A stretch of DNA of 64,000 nucleotides from Parasegetibacter sp. NRK P23 (GTDB lineage: Bacteria; Bacteroidota; Bacteroidia; Chitinophagales; Chitinophagaceae): contig NZ_JAMDLG010000001.1 in NCBI RefSeq assembly GCF_023721715.1, positions 809,889-873,888 of the forward strand. Direction: 5' to 3'. The notes below the pieces were generated by a model, which saw only the letters and a program-made list of their open reading frames with translations, was not told the origin of the DNA and searched no databases. Below, piece after piece: positions 7,948-17,280 of the stretch; within the stretch, counting starts at the first letter, position 1, and each line of letters opens with the position of its first letter. The translations under genes were made by a program, and so were the position numbers.

Positions 7948-9546
7948 TTAGTTCCCCGTAATAATCACCTTCTTTGTTTCAATCACCCTTCCGCCAAAAG
8001 TGATGGATCCCACCAGGTATGTACCTGGCGTTCTGATCTCCAGCGGAATGATATTTCTGCCATTCACCATTTCCTCCTTCACCTTCTGACCAATCACGTT
8101 CCACACAACAACGGCCTTCACCGGCGCCACGCCGCTGATGCCCACGAAGAACCGCTGCGCCGCAGGATTGGGCCATACAACAATACCATAACCACCTGGA
8201 ACAGGTCCAATGGGAACGATATTCGAATACACTTCAAGTCCGTTATAATCAACCAGGATAAGCCGGTAGTAGCTGATGCCCTGGTAGGTATTCGGGTCGT
8301 TGTGTATGTATTTCAGTAACGATGCACTGCTTCCGCCGATGGCCCGGGAGCGGACCGTGGCCACGGTTTTAAAATCAGTTTCGTTCGCGAGCCTACGCTG
8401 CAATACAAAATGCCGGATATTGTATTCAGGCTCGGTGGTCCAGTTGAGTTCCGCTTGTTGCGCGTTCCTGCGATAGCCCCAGAACCTGAACCTGGTGCGG
8501 AACGATACAGTATCTTTCGATGGCAGGGCAAATTTAGTAAGATAAGAAGCGGTTCCGATCTCATCGGTGAAAACACGTTCGTTCACCCCGCTATTATACA
8601 GGACACCTCCTGAGGTTAATACAGCCGGCGACACGGGGTTATGCTGTTGACCGCTGGTATCCCATGTATTGCCATTGAACAGCGAAATATAACTGGAAGT
8701 CCTGTTGGGAACGAAGCCGGCAGCGCCCTCCTCTTTCAGCAGGTGCTGCAGCCTCACACCTACTACACCCGATCCCGGACGACGTAATTTCCCCAGTTGC
8801 CAGATGTTTTTCACACTCATCCCATCCAGGTTATTACCCGTATTCATGTGTGCGAAAACGCCCATCCATGTTTTCGCGTACACATCATCCGGGATGCTGC
8901 TTACAGAACGGATCGCCGCGGGCGTATAATGCTCCACATCACTACCTATGGGAAAGATAACTTCACCATGCTTTTCGGCAATGTTCTCCCGAAGCAGTAA
9001 ACCACCGGCGGTAAGTCCGCCTGTTACCACGTAACTTTTTTCGTTGTATCCTTTTATTATACCCGGACCTGTTTCATTGCCCACAGACAACAACTGATCG
9101 AGCGCATAGATATGCCCGTTCTCAAAAATCAGTTCGTGGGTAACACGGAAACTGGTTTCATTCAACACCAATCCGTAGGGATTGGCGAGTGAAAAACGTG
9201 CAAAGGCGGGTCCGCTTTTTGTCGCGGCATTGTATCCGCCCACCATGATCTGCCTTCCGTCTGTTCCCGGGAGATCGGGCGTTAAAAAACGGATCAGTCC
9301 ACCGTTTTCTTCCGCTTCAATGGTAGCAGAATCACCGTTCTCCCAACGCTTACCCTTGAATTGCACTACCGCTTTTTTCCCGATACGGATATGCCCTTTG
9401 TGTTGCACATCAGAAAAAATAGTGGCGGTATCTCCCTTGAAATACACCTTCGCGTTCTTCGGTATATACACGCCTTGCTGCGCCTTCGTGAAAAGAAAGC
9501 AACAACTACAGCACAACAAGAATAATAAACGATAACAGCGCTTCAT
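7948..9546 (-). CDS. Secreted protein with T9SS C-terminal sorting domain
   Basis: A 532-residue exported protein. The chosen start (ATG 9546) gives a classic signal peptide with K/R residues, a leucine and cysteine-rich core and cleavage near TKAQQ. The body is beta-rich, with motifs seen in Bacteroidota surface proteins. The last ~80 residues form a type A T9SS sorting domain: VVWNVIGQKV, a GTYLVG-like strand and a terminal KKVIITGN-like strand. The protein is thus probably exported by Sec, then passed across the outer membrane by T9SS and attached to the cell surface or released. An alternative start at 9606 would place a terminator hairpin inside the coding region, so it is rejected. Ligand or activity unknown. 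Confidence 0.75.
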   Translation of the reverse strand: MKRCYRLLFLLCCSCCFLFTKAQQGVYIPKNAKVYFKGDTATIFSDVQHKGHIRIGKKAVVQFKGKRWENGDSATIEAEENGGLIRFLTPDLPGTDGRQIMVGGYNAATKSGPAFARFSLANPYGLVLNETSFRVTHELIFENGHIYALDQLLSVGNETGPGIIKGYNEKSYVVTGGLTAGGLLLRENIAEKHGEVIFPIGSDVEHYTPAAIRSVSSIPDDVYAKTWMGVFAHMNTGNNLDGMSVKNIWQLGKLRRPGSGVVGVRLQHLLKEEGAAGFVPNRTSSYISLFNGNTWDTSGQQHNPVSPAVLTSGGVLYNSGVNERVFTDEIGTASYLTKFALPSKDTVSFRTRFRFWGYRRNAQQAELNWTTEPEYNIRHFVLQRRLANETDFKTVATVRSRAIGGSSASLLKYIHNDPNTYQGISYYRLILVDYNGLEVYSNIVPIGPVPGGYGIVVWPNPAAQRFFVGISGVAPVKAVVVWNVIGQKVKEEMVNGRNIIPLEIRTPGTYLVGSITFGGRVIETKKVIITGN

Positions 9547-9563
9547 GAAAGGAGGTTTAACAG

Positions 9564-9600
9564 AACGCCCCGCGCGTACGTTGCAACGGGGCGTTGTTTT
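9564..9600. terminator. Terminator hairpin after the tail-fibre-like gene
   Basis: Perfect 9-bp arms AACGCCCCG (9564-9572) and CGGGGCGTT (9587-9595) with a 14-nt loop, followed on the plus strand by GTTTTC. It lies just after the stop of the minus-strand gene ending at 9628 and before the next start, so it probably separates the two transcripts. Confidence 0.6.
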
Positions 9601-9627
9601 CTTCATGTGAGGCGGATGGAAATGATG

Positions 9628-10959
9628 TTATTTCTTAATGATGAACCAGTCGGTTCCATTGGTTTGGAGCGTCACATAGGTCCAGTCATTATAGATGGTA
9701 TAGGAGTTTCCTCCATCGATGGTGCCGGAAGAAGGCGTAATCACGAGTTCGCGGTCGATTCCTCCGTTACCTATCTTCTTAATGGTATATATCCTTCCCG
9801 AAAATGCTGACGGGGCGGGCAATGTAAGCGTGATGGAACTGGAAGATGTATTGGCCAGGATGGTATTATCGGCTGCGGTGGCGGTATAGCTGGCCGTAAC
9901 CGTTTTGATGGCCATCGCGATAGAACCCTGTACCTCAACTGTTGAATTGGCCGCGCCCGTAGCGCCCACGAGTATTGCTTTTGAAGCGGAAACGCTGTCC
10001 TGGAACGTTTTATTCCCCGCGAAAGTTTGCGCGGTCACGGACACAATACCTGCATTAGTAGCATCAGCCGGGTGCAGGATGATCTGGCGCGAAGTGCTGT
10101 CGCTTACAATGCTGGCGCCATTCACGTTGGAAGAAGAAGCCACGGTGCCAATGGTAAGCGTTTGCATGCTGCTCTGGATCTTTTGCCAGTCGGCATAAGT
10201 AAGCATACCATAAGGCTTGCTGGCGGAGGAACCGTTCTGAACGGGAAGGTACAAAGCGATGGTGCTGTCGGCTGATCTGTTCTCTACTTTAACTGAATCT
10301 TCTGACAGACTTGTTTCTGCAGTAAAAGAAAGCGTTTGTGCCTGAATGTTATTAATCGCCTTGATGGCATTTTCGAAGGAGGAAGAAGAGATGGTTCTTT
10401 TGTAAACGGAGCCATCAGCGTTTAATACAAGCACGTCCAGTTCGGTGGAACCTGCGGCAATACCCTGTAATTTAACGGAGCCATCCACTTCCAGTTTGGC
10501 GGTGGGATTATTCGTTCCGATGCCCACATTGCCATTTGCGTCAATGCGCATCCTTTCATTGTTGTCGGTCCGGATTACCAAAGGCTGTCCATCCACCGTT
10601 CCGAGAAACTGTGTTGCGGGGTTGGTGCCGCTGTTGCCAGATAGCGACCAGTTGGAAGTAGCCTCTGAAAGATCGGCGATCTTTTTCCAGCTTCCGTTGC
10701 TGCGCAGGCGCAAACTCTTGTCTGAGTTGAGGTAGATGATCATTCCATCCGGAGGCGTGAGTCCGTTGATCTGCGTGGTATCTGCCAAACGCGGCAGCAG
10801 CAGGCCCTGGCGGGTACTCTCCAATTCCAGGATAGATGATTTGTGGATACTGGTGGGGTTGTCGCCCACTTTCAACTGGGCCTTCGATACAAGCGATACG
10901 CCGAGCAACGCGATCGCCACTGCAATCTTTCTACTTGTTGATGTAGAGTAGGGATTCAT
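9628..10959 (-). CDS. Secreted tail-fibre-like protein, paralogue of 2180-3586
   Basis: A 443-residue protein with a signal peptide ending near SKAQ. Residues ~28-95 repeat the N-terminal module of the protein at 2180: SSILELES, GLLLPRL, LTPPDGM and a GSWKKI end. It then contains a VGIGTNNPTAKLEVDG motif typical of phage tail-fibre and Bacteroidota surface proteins, a low-complexity beta-rich shaft rich in S, T and A (~190-340), and a C-terminal ITLTLPAPSAFSGR domain ending in TDWFIIKK. It probably forms an extended surface fibre; adhesion is inference. An upstream element (11102-11143) and a neighbouring copy of repeat R1 match those of its paralogue. Confidence 0.65.
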   Translation of the reverse strand: MNPYSTSTSRKIAVAIALLGVSLVSKAQLKVGDNPTSIHKSSILELESTRQGLLLPRLADTTQINGLTPPDGMIIYLNSDKSLRLRSNGSWKKIADLSEATSNWSLSGNSGTNPATQFLGTVDGQPLVIRTDNNERMRIDANGNVGIGTNNPTAKLEVDGSVKLQGIAAGSTELDVLVLNADGSVYKRTISSSSFENAIKAINNIQAQTLSFTAETSLSEDSVKVENRSADSTIALYLPVQNGSSASKPYGMLTYADWQKIQSSMQTLTIGTVASSSNVNGASIVSDSTSRQIILHPADATNAGIVSVTAQTFAGNKTFQDSVSASKAILVGATGAANSTVEVQGSIAMAIKTVTASYTATAADNTILANTSSSSITLTLPAPSAFSGRIYTIKKIGNGGIDRELVITPSSGTIDGGNSYTIYNDWTYVTLQTNGTDWFIIKK

Positions 10960-11101
10960 ACGAATTGGAGTTTAAGTTTTTTATTTGCGCATCTCTGTAT
11001 TCACCCCTTTTTGTATTTCACAGATAAGGTATTGATAGCCGAATGCGTTTGCTGATTCAAAGATTGGTTAAAATTCTGTGAAGGTGTATGCGTGGGGATG
11101 T

Positions 11102-11143
11102 CGGTTAACAACGGGTTAACCGGGGGATAAGGTGAAATGCTTA
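11102..11143 (-). promoter_or_regulatory. Upstream element with GTTAAC inverted repeat
   Basis: CGGTTAAC (11102-11109) and GTTAACCG (11115-11122) are perfect 8-bp arms with a 5-nt spacer. Read on the minus strand, the 42-nt block starts TAAGCATT and aligns without gaps to 2068-2110 upstream of the paralogous gene. It lies about 140-185 bp before the start codon at 10959, upstream of an ATCTTTGA -7-like motif also present in the other copy. Confidence 0.45.
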
Positions 11144-11168
11144 GGAGGAGTTATTGGGTTGTATTCAG

Positions 11169-11562
11169 TTCACGCGAGGGGAAGTTTCAGGCGATTGCTT
11201 CATTCCTCGTAAAGACGCAAGGAAGCTAGGACGCAAGGCGTTAGTTGGTTGGCGGGAGTTTCATTTAAGTGGTGATTTTATTCTCGCAACGGCACTAAGA
11301 CGCTACGGCTTTTTTATTTAGGATAGCTATTGAATATTATGGGTAAGCTTTTTATTTCCGCATATACGCTTCTATGGCTTGTTACAACAACTCTTTGCCA
11401 TAAAAACATACCCCTCATTATTCAATGAACAAGAAACAAAAATCACGCTCTAATGTTGCGTCGTAGCGTTGCGAAGAATGAAGCAATTGCGAGAAATCCC
11501 TTCTTGCGTGCCGCACCTCAACAGCCCATTGCGTCCTTGCTCCCTCGCGTCGTTGCGTGAAA
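11169..11562. repeat. Structured repeat R1, copy B (394 bp)
   Basis: Related to copy A (1657-2050) along its full length, including the segment from TTAGTTGGTTGGCGGGAG to TTTAAGTGG and the loop segment TTCAATGAACAAGAAAC. It begins TTCACGCG (11169) and ends GCGTGAAA (11562). Its inner arms are more degraded than in copy A (TTCTCGCAACGGCACTAAG at 11281 against GTTGCGTCGTAGCG at 11455). It lies directly downstream of the ftsZ terminator and upstream of the tail-fibre-like gene. The rest of the 669-bp gap 10960-11628 holds the upstream element, a promoter region and the terminator. Confidence 0.8.
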
Positions 11563-11563
11563 T

Positions 11564-11590
11564 AAAAAAAGTCCCGCATCACTGCGGGAC
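11564..11590 (-). terminator. ftsZ intrinsic terminator
   Basis: GTCCCGCA (11571-11578) and TGCGGGAC (11583-11590) form a perfect 8-bp stem with a 4-nt loop. On the minus strand it is followed by a run of seven T (11570-11564). It lies 38 bp after the ftsZ stop codon and ends the division cluster transcript. Confidence 0.85.
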
Positions 11591-11628
11591 CAACAACTAA
11601 AAACAAATATCACTCACTCCTCACTATG

Positions 11629-13422
11629 TTAATCAGGCTTCTTTCCTTCGAGGAAAGTATTGATGGTGCTGATATCAGCCTGATTGTTTTCGTTTGAATT
11701 AACTGTGTAGCCGCTGTAGAAATTCTCCACGCTGGAGTGCGGGTTGTTGTAGAGTTCCATGTTGCGGCGGATGTAGGCCGGTACCGTTTCAAACTCGTTG
11801 TTCGGATCGCTGCCGTTAATATTGAAGGACAGATTGCGCAATTTCTGGATCCTTTCGGCGGCTCTCCTTTTCTGCTCTTCCGCTTCGTCTGGCATCGCCG
11901 GATCCTCAACGGAAGATTTGTTTGCATTGATGATGTTCTGAGTTTGATCCGTTCCTGGCGTATCCGCCGCCCCTGGATGTGCTTCCTTCACAACAAGTTG
12001 GATGTCCATGCCTGGCTCATCATTGTCAACTGATGCTGAAGGGAGTTTTTCAACAGGCACTGATTGGACTGATTCAGGCTTGGTCTCCATGTAGATATTG
12101 GAAGGTTTGGCCAATAAACCTCCGGAGGTGCTGGTAGCTACAACAGCGTCTTTGGTATTTTGAGGTTGAGGATCAACCGTTTGATTGCTATTGAGGGTGT
12201 AATTTACAACGGGTGGTTCGGTATGGACGGATTTATTTTCCACATTCGCCTCACCGTAAACTTCCCTGGTAATTTCCCTATGTTGTTCAGGAGCAGGCAC
12301 CAGTGTAGGAGCCAGCGGGTCTTTCTTTTCTTCCACGAAAGGCAGCGGAGGCTGGTTGTACTTCTTTTTCTCTTCCGGATCTTCTCCCAGAACAAGGGTG
12401 ATCTTCTCTTCGCGTTTGGGCTCCGGCTGGGGCGCCACTTTTTTCACGAAGGGGTCTTTGTGCTCGAAACCGGTGGCGATCAGCGTAATACCGATCTGGT
12501 CTCCAAGGGAATTGTCGTAGCCCATACCCAGGATCACGTCGGTATCTTCACCGGCCTGTTCGAGGAGGTAGCTCTGGATGATCTCTACTTCATCCATGGT
12601 GAACTCGTTCTCTCCTTCGCAGGAGTTGATGTTGATGAGGATCCACCTTGCGCCGCGGATATCGTTGTCGTTCAGCAATGGAGAGTTCAGCGCTTCTTCG
12701 ATGGCTTTGAAGGCACGGTTTTCACCCTGTGCCGTGGCGCTTCCGAGGATGGCCACGCCACCACTGCGCATTACGGTACAAACGTCGGCAAAGTCAACAT
12801 TGATCTGGCCGGTGCTGTTGATCACATCGGTGATACATTTCGCGGCGGTGGCCAGTACATTATCCGCTTTGTTGAAAGCCGCTTTCATGGTGAGGTTACC
12901 GAACTGGTGACGCAGCTTATCGTTGCTGATCACGAGCAGGGTATCCACATAATCCTTCAGGATATTGATACCATTCTGCGCCTGTTGCTGGCGTTTCTTT
13001 CCTTCGTAGGCGAAGGGAGTGGTCACGATACCAACGGTGAGGATGCCGAGGTCTTTGCAGATTTTGGAAATGATGGGTGCGCCACCAGTGCCCGTACCAC
13101 CGCCCATACCTGCAGTAATGAACGCCATTTTGGTGTTCACTTCGAGGATGCGCTTGATTTCTTCCAGGCTCTCTTCGGTGGCCTGCTTGCCTATTTCAGG
13201 GTTGGCACCCGCACCCAGCCCCTGCGTTAAATGCGGCCCAAGCTGTATTTTATTGGGCACGCTGCTTTGTGCCAGCGACTGCGCATCGGTGTTACAAATA
13301 ATAAAGTTTACGCCTTCAATGTTCTGCGCGTACATGTGGTTTACGGCATTGCTTCCGCCGCCGCCCACGCCAATCACTTTTATGATGCTGGATTTCTCCT
13401 TTGGTAAATCAAAATGGATCAT
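11629..13422 (-). CDS. ftsZ: Cell division protein FtsZ
   Basis: Tubulin-like GTPase that polymerises at midcell into the Z-ring. The 597-residue protein has the tubulin signature GGGTGTG at ~107-113 and the T7-loop segment NVDFADV at 208-214, which completes the GTPase site of the next subunit. The globular core ends near residue 330. A long acidic, proline-rich linker (~335-540) follows, far longer than in E. coli (383 residues in all). The usual FtsA-binding peptide appears as ETVPAYIRR (about 545-553), but the chain continues for 44 residues to a conserved-looking tail NTFLEGKKPD. It is the last gene of the cluster, 47 bp after ftsA, and ends at a strong terminator. Confidence 0.97.
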   Translation of the reverse strand: MIHFDLPKEKSSIIKVIGVGGGGSNAVNHMYAQNIEGVNFIICNTDAQSLAQSSVPNKIQLGPHLTQGLGAGANPEIGKQATEESLEEIKRILEVNTKMAFITAGMGGGTGTGGAPIISKICKDLGILTVGIVTTPFAYEGKKRQQQAQNGINILKDYVDTLLVISNDKLRHQFGNLTMKAAFNKADNVLATAAKCITDVINSTGQINVDFADVCTVMRSGGVAILGSATAQGENRAFKAIEEALNSPLLNDNDIRGARWILININSCEGENEFTMDEVEIIQSYLLEQAGEDTDVILGMGYDNSLGDQIGITLIATGFEHKDPFVKKVAPQPEPKREEKITLVLGEDPEEKKKYNQPPLPFVEEKKDPLAPTLVPAPEQHREITREVYGEANVENKSVHTEPPVVNYTLNSNQTVDPQPQNTKDAVVATSTSGGLLAKPSNIYMETKPESVQSVPVEKLPSASVDNDEPGMDIQLVVKEAHPGAADTPGTDQTQNIINANKSSVEDPAMPDEAEEQKRRAAERIQKLRNLSFNINGSDPNNEFETVPAYIRRNMELYNNPHSSVENFYSGYTVNSNENNQADISTINTFLEGKKPD

Positions 13423-13469
13423 AGCAATAAATTTAAAATGGGTTAGTAAGTATCACAATCACGAATCGG

Positions 13470-14873
13470 TTAGTTGAGTTTGGCGTCTTCTTCTTCCTTG
13501 AAGAGATCGATGATGCCATCTTTGAATTTGCCCCAGAAATCTTTCAGGCCCTTCCTGTTTTCAATGGGAACAATTTCCTTCGGCATTTCTTTCACTTCCA
13601 CTTCTTCCGATAAATCTTCTTTCATTTCTTCTTCCTGGAGCTTCTGCTTCAGGTTTCCGGGAACACTTACGGGAACGTATTCATCGCGGAACGATTTCCG
13701 CTGGTTCTCGTAATCGCTGTATCCTTTCAGGATCAGACCGATACAAGTTGAGTACGTGGGTTTTCTCAGTTCTTCAATGTGTCCGGCGCACAAATGCTCG
13801 TTCGGGAACCCGATGCGCGCGTTGAGCCCGGTAACATATTCGGTCAACTGGATGAGGTGTTTTAATTGTGAACCGCCGCCGGTCAGCACCACGCCACCGT
13901 TGAGCACCCTTCCGTCGAGCCCCACCTGCTTCAGGTGATAGCTTACGAAATCGAGGATCTCACTCATGCGTGCCTGGATGATGTTGGCGAGGTTCTTTAC
14001 GCTGATCTCTTTGGGCGGCATGCCGCGTAAGCCGGGAATAGTAATGTATTCGTTGGCTTTCGCTTCATTGGCCAATGCGGATCCGAACTGGGTTTTCATG
14101 GCTTCCGCCTGAGATTTGAGTACACCCAACCCAGTTTTGATATCGTTGGTAATGTTCTCACCTCCGAAGGGGATCACGGCAGTATGCTTCAGGATACCTT
14201 CGTAAAAAACGGCCAGGTCGGTGGTGCCGCCGCCGATGTCCACGATAGCTACGCCTGCTTCCATGTCTTCATGCCCCATCACCGCCGCTGCGGAAGCGAG
14301 CGGCTGGAGTACGAGGTCCTTGGTGTGCAGACCACTTTTTTCCACGGCCCGGTTGATGTTGCGGATGGCGTTTTTATCGCCGGTGATGATGTGGAAATTT
14401 GCGCCCACCTTCACCCCGCCGTATCCTATGGGATCGGGAATATTCTGAAAATTATCCACCGTAAATTCCTGCGGGATCACATCAATGATCTGGTCGCCTG
14501 CGGGAATATAGGTTTTGTACTGATCGCTGATGAGCTGGTCGATTTCCCTTTGGGAAATTTCCTCATCGGTGTTGTGGCGTACGATGTCGCCCCGGGTTTG
14601 CAGACTCTTGATATGATGTCCTGCAATACCGACGTACACTTCGTTGATGACCAGGTCGGGATTTGATTCATAACAGTTTTGCAGGGCCATCCTGATGGCC
14701 TTGATGGTTTCATCAATGTTGAGCACCTGCCCGTGTTTCACGCCATTGGAGTTGGACCTCCCGAACCCGAGTATCTCGAGTTTTCCGTATTCATTCTTGC
14801 GCCCGGCGATGGCGGCGATCTTCGTCGTGCCAATGTCGAGCCCAATAATGATGGGTCTTTGTTCTGAGTTCAT
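13470..14873 (-). CDS. ftsA: Cell division protein FtsA
   Basis: Actin-like ATPase that tethers FtsZ filaments to the membrane and recruits later division proteins. The 467-residue protein shows the phosphate-1 motif GLDIGTTKIAAI at 10-21, the phosphate-2 region VDIGGGTTDLAV and the adenosine motif LTGGGSQL. The C-terminal part is charged, rich in E and K, and ends with an amphipathic segment around FWGKFKDGIIDLFKEE, a plausible membrane-targeting helix. It lies 14 bp after ftsQ and 47 bp before ftsZ, as in many bacteria. Confidence 0.96.
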   Translation of the reverse strand: MNSEQRPIIIGLDIGTTKIAAIAGRKNEYGKLEILGFGRSNSNGVKHGQVLNIDETIKAIRMALQNCYESNPDLVINEVYVGIAGHHIKSLQTRGDIVRHNTDEEISQREIDQLISDQYKTYIPAGDQIIDVIPQEFTVDNFQNIPDPIGYGGVKVGANFHIITGDKNAIRNINRAVEKSGLHTKDLVLQPLASAAAVMGHEDMEAGVAIVDIGGGTTDLAVFYEGILKHTAVIPFGGENITNDIKTGLGVLKSQAEAMKTQFGSALANEAKANEYITIPGLRGMPPKEISVKNLANIIQARMSEILDFVSYHLKQVGLDGRVLNGGVVLTGGGSQLKHLIQLTEYVTGLNARIGFPNEHLCAGHIEELRKPTYSTCIGLILKGYSDYENQRKSFRDEYVPVSVPGNLKQKLQEEEMKEDLSEEVEVKEMPKEIVPIENRKGLKDFWGKFKDGIIDLFKEEEDAKLN

Positions 14874-14887
14874 ACGCTATCCTGTTT

Positions 14888-15814
14888 TTAGTTGTTGTTT
14901 CTTCTTTTCGGAGGCATCACCGCTCTGGGTGCCGGGCCTCCGGCCGGGGTTCTGTTCACCACCTGTGTTGCATTGTTGCTTACGCTGGGCGTTACCGGCG
15001 TCGCAACTGGTGCATTCACTAAAACCGTTTTCTCCTCCATGCCATTTCTGATGGCCACCACCTGGTTGGCGAACTGTACTTTTATGCGGCTCCACGCGTT
15101 TGGCCCCGTTTGCTTTAGCACCTGGCGGTAGAAAAGTTCCAGCCTTGTGAACCTGTTCTCCAAATCCTTTCCATCGCCCAGTTCCACCACATGCGATCCG
15201 AATACCGGGTGCATTTCCAACTGCCGGGAAGGTGTGATCGCTATTTCACCGGCCTGTGCCATCCAGAACGGATCTTTCTTCAGAAAGAGCGACAGTTCTT
15301 TCATGCGCTGCAACAGGACGCTATCCTCTTTCCCCAGGTTCTTCCTATCGGTCGGAAAGCCGGTGAAAACCGGCAACCTGGCCGAGAACTGGTCGGAAAG
15401 TGGCAACCTTGCACCGGCACTGTCCATGTACCAGGAATTTCCATTGATGGAAAACACCCTGGCCACCGGTTCATTTTCGGTTATTCTTACCTGTAACACG
15501 GCGTCTTTATCAAAGAACAATTCAGCATTGCTGATCCATACATTTTTTTCCAGTTGGGCCTCCAGGTCTTTGATGGAAATACTTCCGACCGGCTTCCCTT
15601 TTATCGACCTTCCTCCGTTTGCCGTAAGCGTATTCAGAATATCTTTCCGTTCTACAAACAGGGTTTGTCCTTCCCCTTCAATCTCCACTTCCACCCGCTT
15701 ACACAACTGGTCCTCCCTTCTTCCCATGGCTGCCACCAAAAGCACCAGTACACCCGTGCTGAGCGTGAGCCAGCCGGTTAGTGTAATGATGCGTTTCAGT
15801 TTAGAAGAAGCCAT
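14888..15814 (-). CDS. ftsQ: Cell division protein FtsQ/DivIB
   Basis: Bitopic division protein linking early and late divisome parts. The 308-residue chain has a short cytoplasmic N-terminus, one transmembrane helix at ~10-30, a POTRA-like segment (~38-110, VEVEIEGEGQTLFVERKDI) and a beta domain to ~265. A proline and alanine-rich tail (~275-308, ending PPKRRNNN) is an extension not found in E. coli FtsQ. Sequence similarity is weak, as is usual in this family, so the call relies on architecture plus position between murC and ftsA. Confidence 0.85.
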   Translation of the reverse strand: MASSKLKRIITLTGWLTLSTGVLVLLVAAMGRREDQLCKRVEVEIEGEGQTLFVERKDILNTLTANGGRSIKGKPVGSISIKDLEAQLEKNVWISNAELFFDKDAVLQVRITENEPVARVFSINGNSWYMDSAGARLPLSDQFSARLPVFTGFPTDRKNLGKEDSVLLQRMKELSLFLKKDPFWMAQAGEIAITPSRQLEMHPVFGSHVVELGDGKDLENRFTRLELFYRQVLKQTGPNAWSRIKVQFANQVVAIRNGMEEKTVLVNAPVATPVTPSVSNNATQVVNRTPAGGPAPRAVMPPKRRNNN

Positions 15815-15827
15815 ATTTTAATTTTAG

Positions 15828-15891
15828 ATGTTGAATGATGGATTTTGGATTAAACAACTTCATTCATCATTCAACATTCATCATTCAACAT
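15828..15891. repeat. Short repeat R2 at the murC 3' end
   Basis: ATGTTGAATGATG (15828-15840) is the inverse of CATCATTCAACAT, which occurs twice in tandem at 15865-15877 and 15879-15891. The murC stop codon lies inside it, so the last residues of MurC (MLNDEC) are written by the repeat. Related sequences occur at 26532-26573 and 38931-38994. Confidence 0.6.
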
Positions 15892-17256
15892 TTCTCTCAC
15901 CGGTTCCACCAAAGCATCTATATCTCCTGCTCCGGCCATAATCAGCATACGAGGTTGTCCTTGCTGTTGCTTATACTTTTCGATCCACGGCATCAATTCC
16001 GTTTTTTCGAGTAAGGTAACCCGTTGGACTTCCATTTTTTCCGCAAGCATACTGCTGCTCACTCCCTCCATAGGCAATTCCCGGGCCGGGTAAATGGGCA
16101 GCAGTATTGTTTCGTCGGCCATCATCAGCGTTTCAGCGAAGCCCTCTGCAAAATCGCGGGTACGCGAAAAGAGATGGGGTTGAAAAATCACCGTGCATTT
16201 CCTTTCCGGGAAAAGCGCTTTGGCGCTGCTGATGAGGGCGTGCAATTCTTCCGGATGGTGCGCGTAATCGTCGATCAGCACCTGCTCCGGTGTATGCACC
16301 TTGTATTCGAACCTGCGTTTCACCCCTTTAAAAGAGGCTACGGATGCTTTAATTTTTTCTTCCTCGATGCCCAGCAACAGCGATACGGCCACGGCCACGG
16401 TAGCGTTCTCCACATTGTGCATGCCCCCCATGTTGAGGTGAATGTTTTGAATGGAACGCGATTGCGGTTTTTTCATTTCCACATCGAAGGTGTACGTTCC
16501 ATCGTTCATCCTAATATTGTGCGCTTTCACATCAGCTTCCTTCTCCACACCGTAAGTGATGTGGTTCTCTTTTGGAAGAAGATCATGCTTTTTCAATCCC
16601 GCTTTCGAAATCAGCCAGCCACCAGGTTTCCGTTGATTGGCGAATTGAATGAATGCTTCCTCCAACGCTTCCGGCGTTCCATATATATCCAGATGATCGG
16701 CATCCATGGCACTGATCACCGCGATATCTGGATGTAGTTTCAGAAAGGAACGGTCATATTCATCGGCTTCCACCACACATACATTGCGGGGATCGCTCCA
16801 GAAATTCGTTTGGTAGTTCACGGATATTCCGCCCAGGAATGCGTTGCAACCGAATCCTGTATCCCGGAGCAGGTGTCCTGTCATCGTCGTGATGGTGGTT
16901 TTACCGTGCGTGCCCGCGATGCAGATATTGTAGGCGCCTTCGGTAATGATCTGCAGCACATCGCTTCTTTTGATGACGGCGAAGCCGTTGGCGCGGTAGA
17001 ACTCAAGCCCTTTGTGGGTGGCAGGCACAGCGGGGGTATATACTACCAGTTGCACATCTGTGGGAATGCCATCTTCGGTATCCGTATAGGTGATGTCCAT
17101 TCCCAGGGCAGCGAGTTGCTTTGTAAGCGGTGTTTCGGTGCGGTCGTATCCGCTTACTTTCGCGCCACGGGCATGAAAGTAGCAGGCGAGAGCGCTCATA
17201 CCGATGCCGCCGATGCCGATGAAGTAGATGTGTTGTATTTGTTCCAGTTTTATCAC
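15871..17256 (-). CDS. murC: UDP-N-acetylmuramate--L-alanine ligase
   Basis: Cytosolic ATP-dependent ligase adding L-Ala to UDP-MurNAc, the first peptide step of peptidoglycan synthesis. The 461-residue protein starts with an N-terminal dinucleotide-like loop HIYFIGIGGIGMSALA, has the Mur ligase ATP loop GTHGKTTIT, the central EADEYDRSF motif and a C-terminal DDYAHHPEE motif typical of MurC. The start is set at GTG 17256. A longer frame to 17334 would add 26 residues coded by a copy of repeat R1, which is not plausible protein. The C-terminus ends inside repeat R2. It lies between murG and ftsQ. Confidence 0.95.
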   Translation of the reverse strand: MIKLEQIQHIYFIGIGGIGMSALACYFHARGAKVSGYDRTETPLTKQLAALGMDITYTDTEDGIPTDVQLVVYTPAVPATHKGLEFYRANGFAVIKRSDVLQIITEGAYNICIAGTHGKTTITTMTGHLLRDTGFGCNAFLGGISVNYQTNFWSDPRNVCVVEADEYDRSFLKLHPDIAVISAMDADHLDIYGTPEALEEAFIQFANQRKPGGWLISKAGLKKHDLLPKENHITYGVEKEADVKAHNIRMNDGTYTFDVEMKKPQSRSIQNIHLNMGGMHNVENATVAVAVSLLLGIEEEKIKASVASFKGVKRRFEYKVHTPEQVLIDDYAHHPEELHALISSAKALFPERKCTVIFQPHLFSRTRDFAEGFAETLMMADETILLPIYPARELPMEGVSSSMLAEKMEVQRVTLLEKTELMPWIEKYKQQQGQPRMLIMAGAGDIDALVEPVREMLNDEC

Positions 17257-17280
17257 TAGCCTTTCTTTATAATTTGTTGC

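Noticed and set aside
7925-7950. tRNA-like T-loop sequence (GGTTCGATT on minus strand)
   Set aside because: The flanking bases do not form a T-stem or any cloverleaf. It is at most a chance match or a remnant.
12160-13230. Long open frame antisense to ftsZ
   Set aside because: It lies wholly inside the very well conserved ftsZ gene, has low-complexity His/Phe-rich translation and no family features. It is a compositional shadow.
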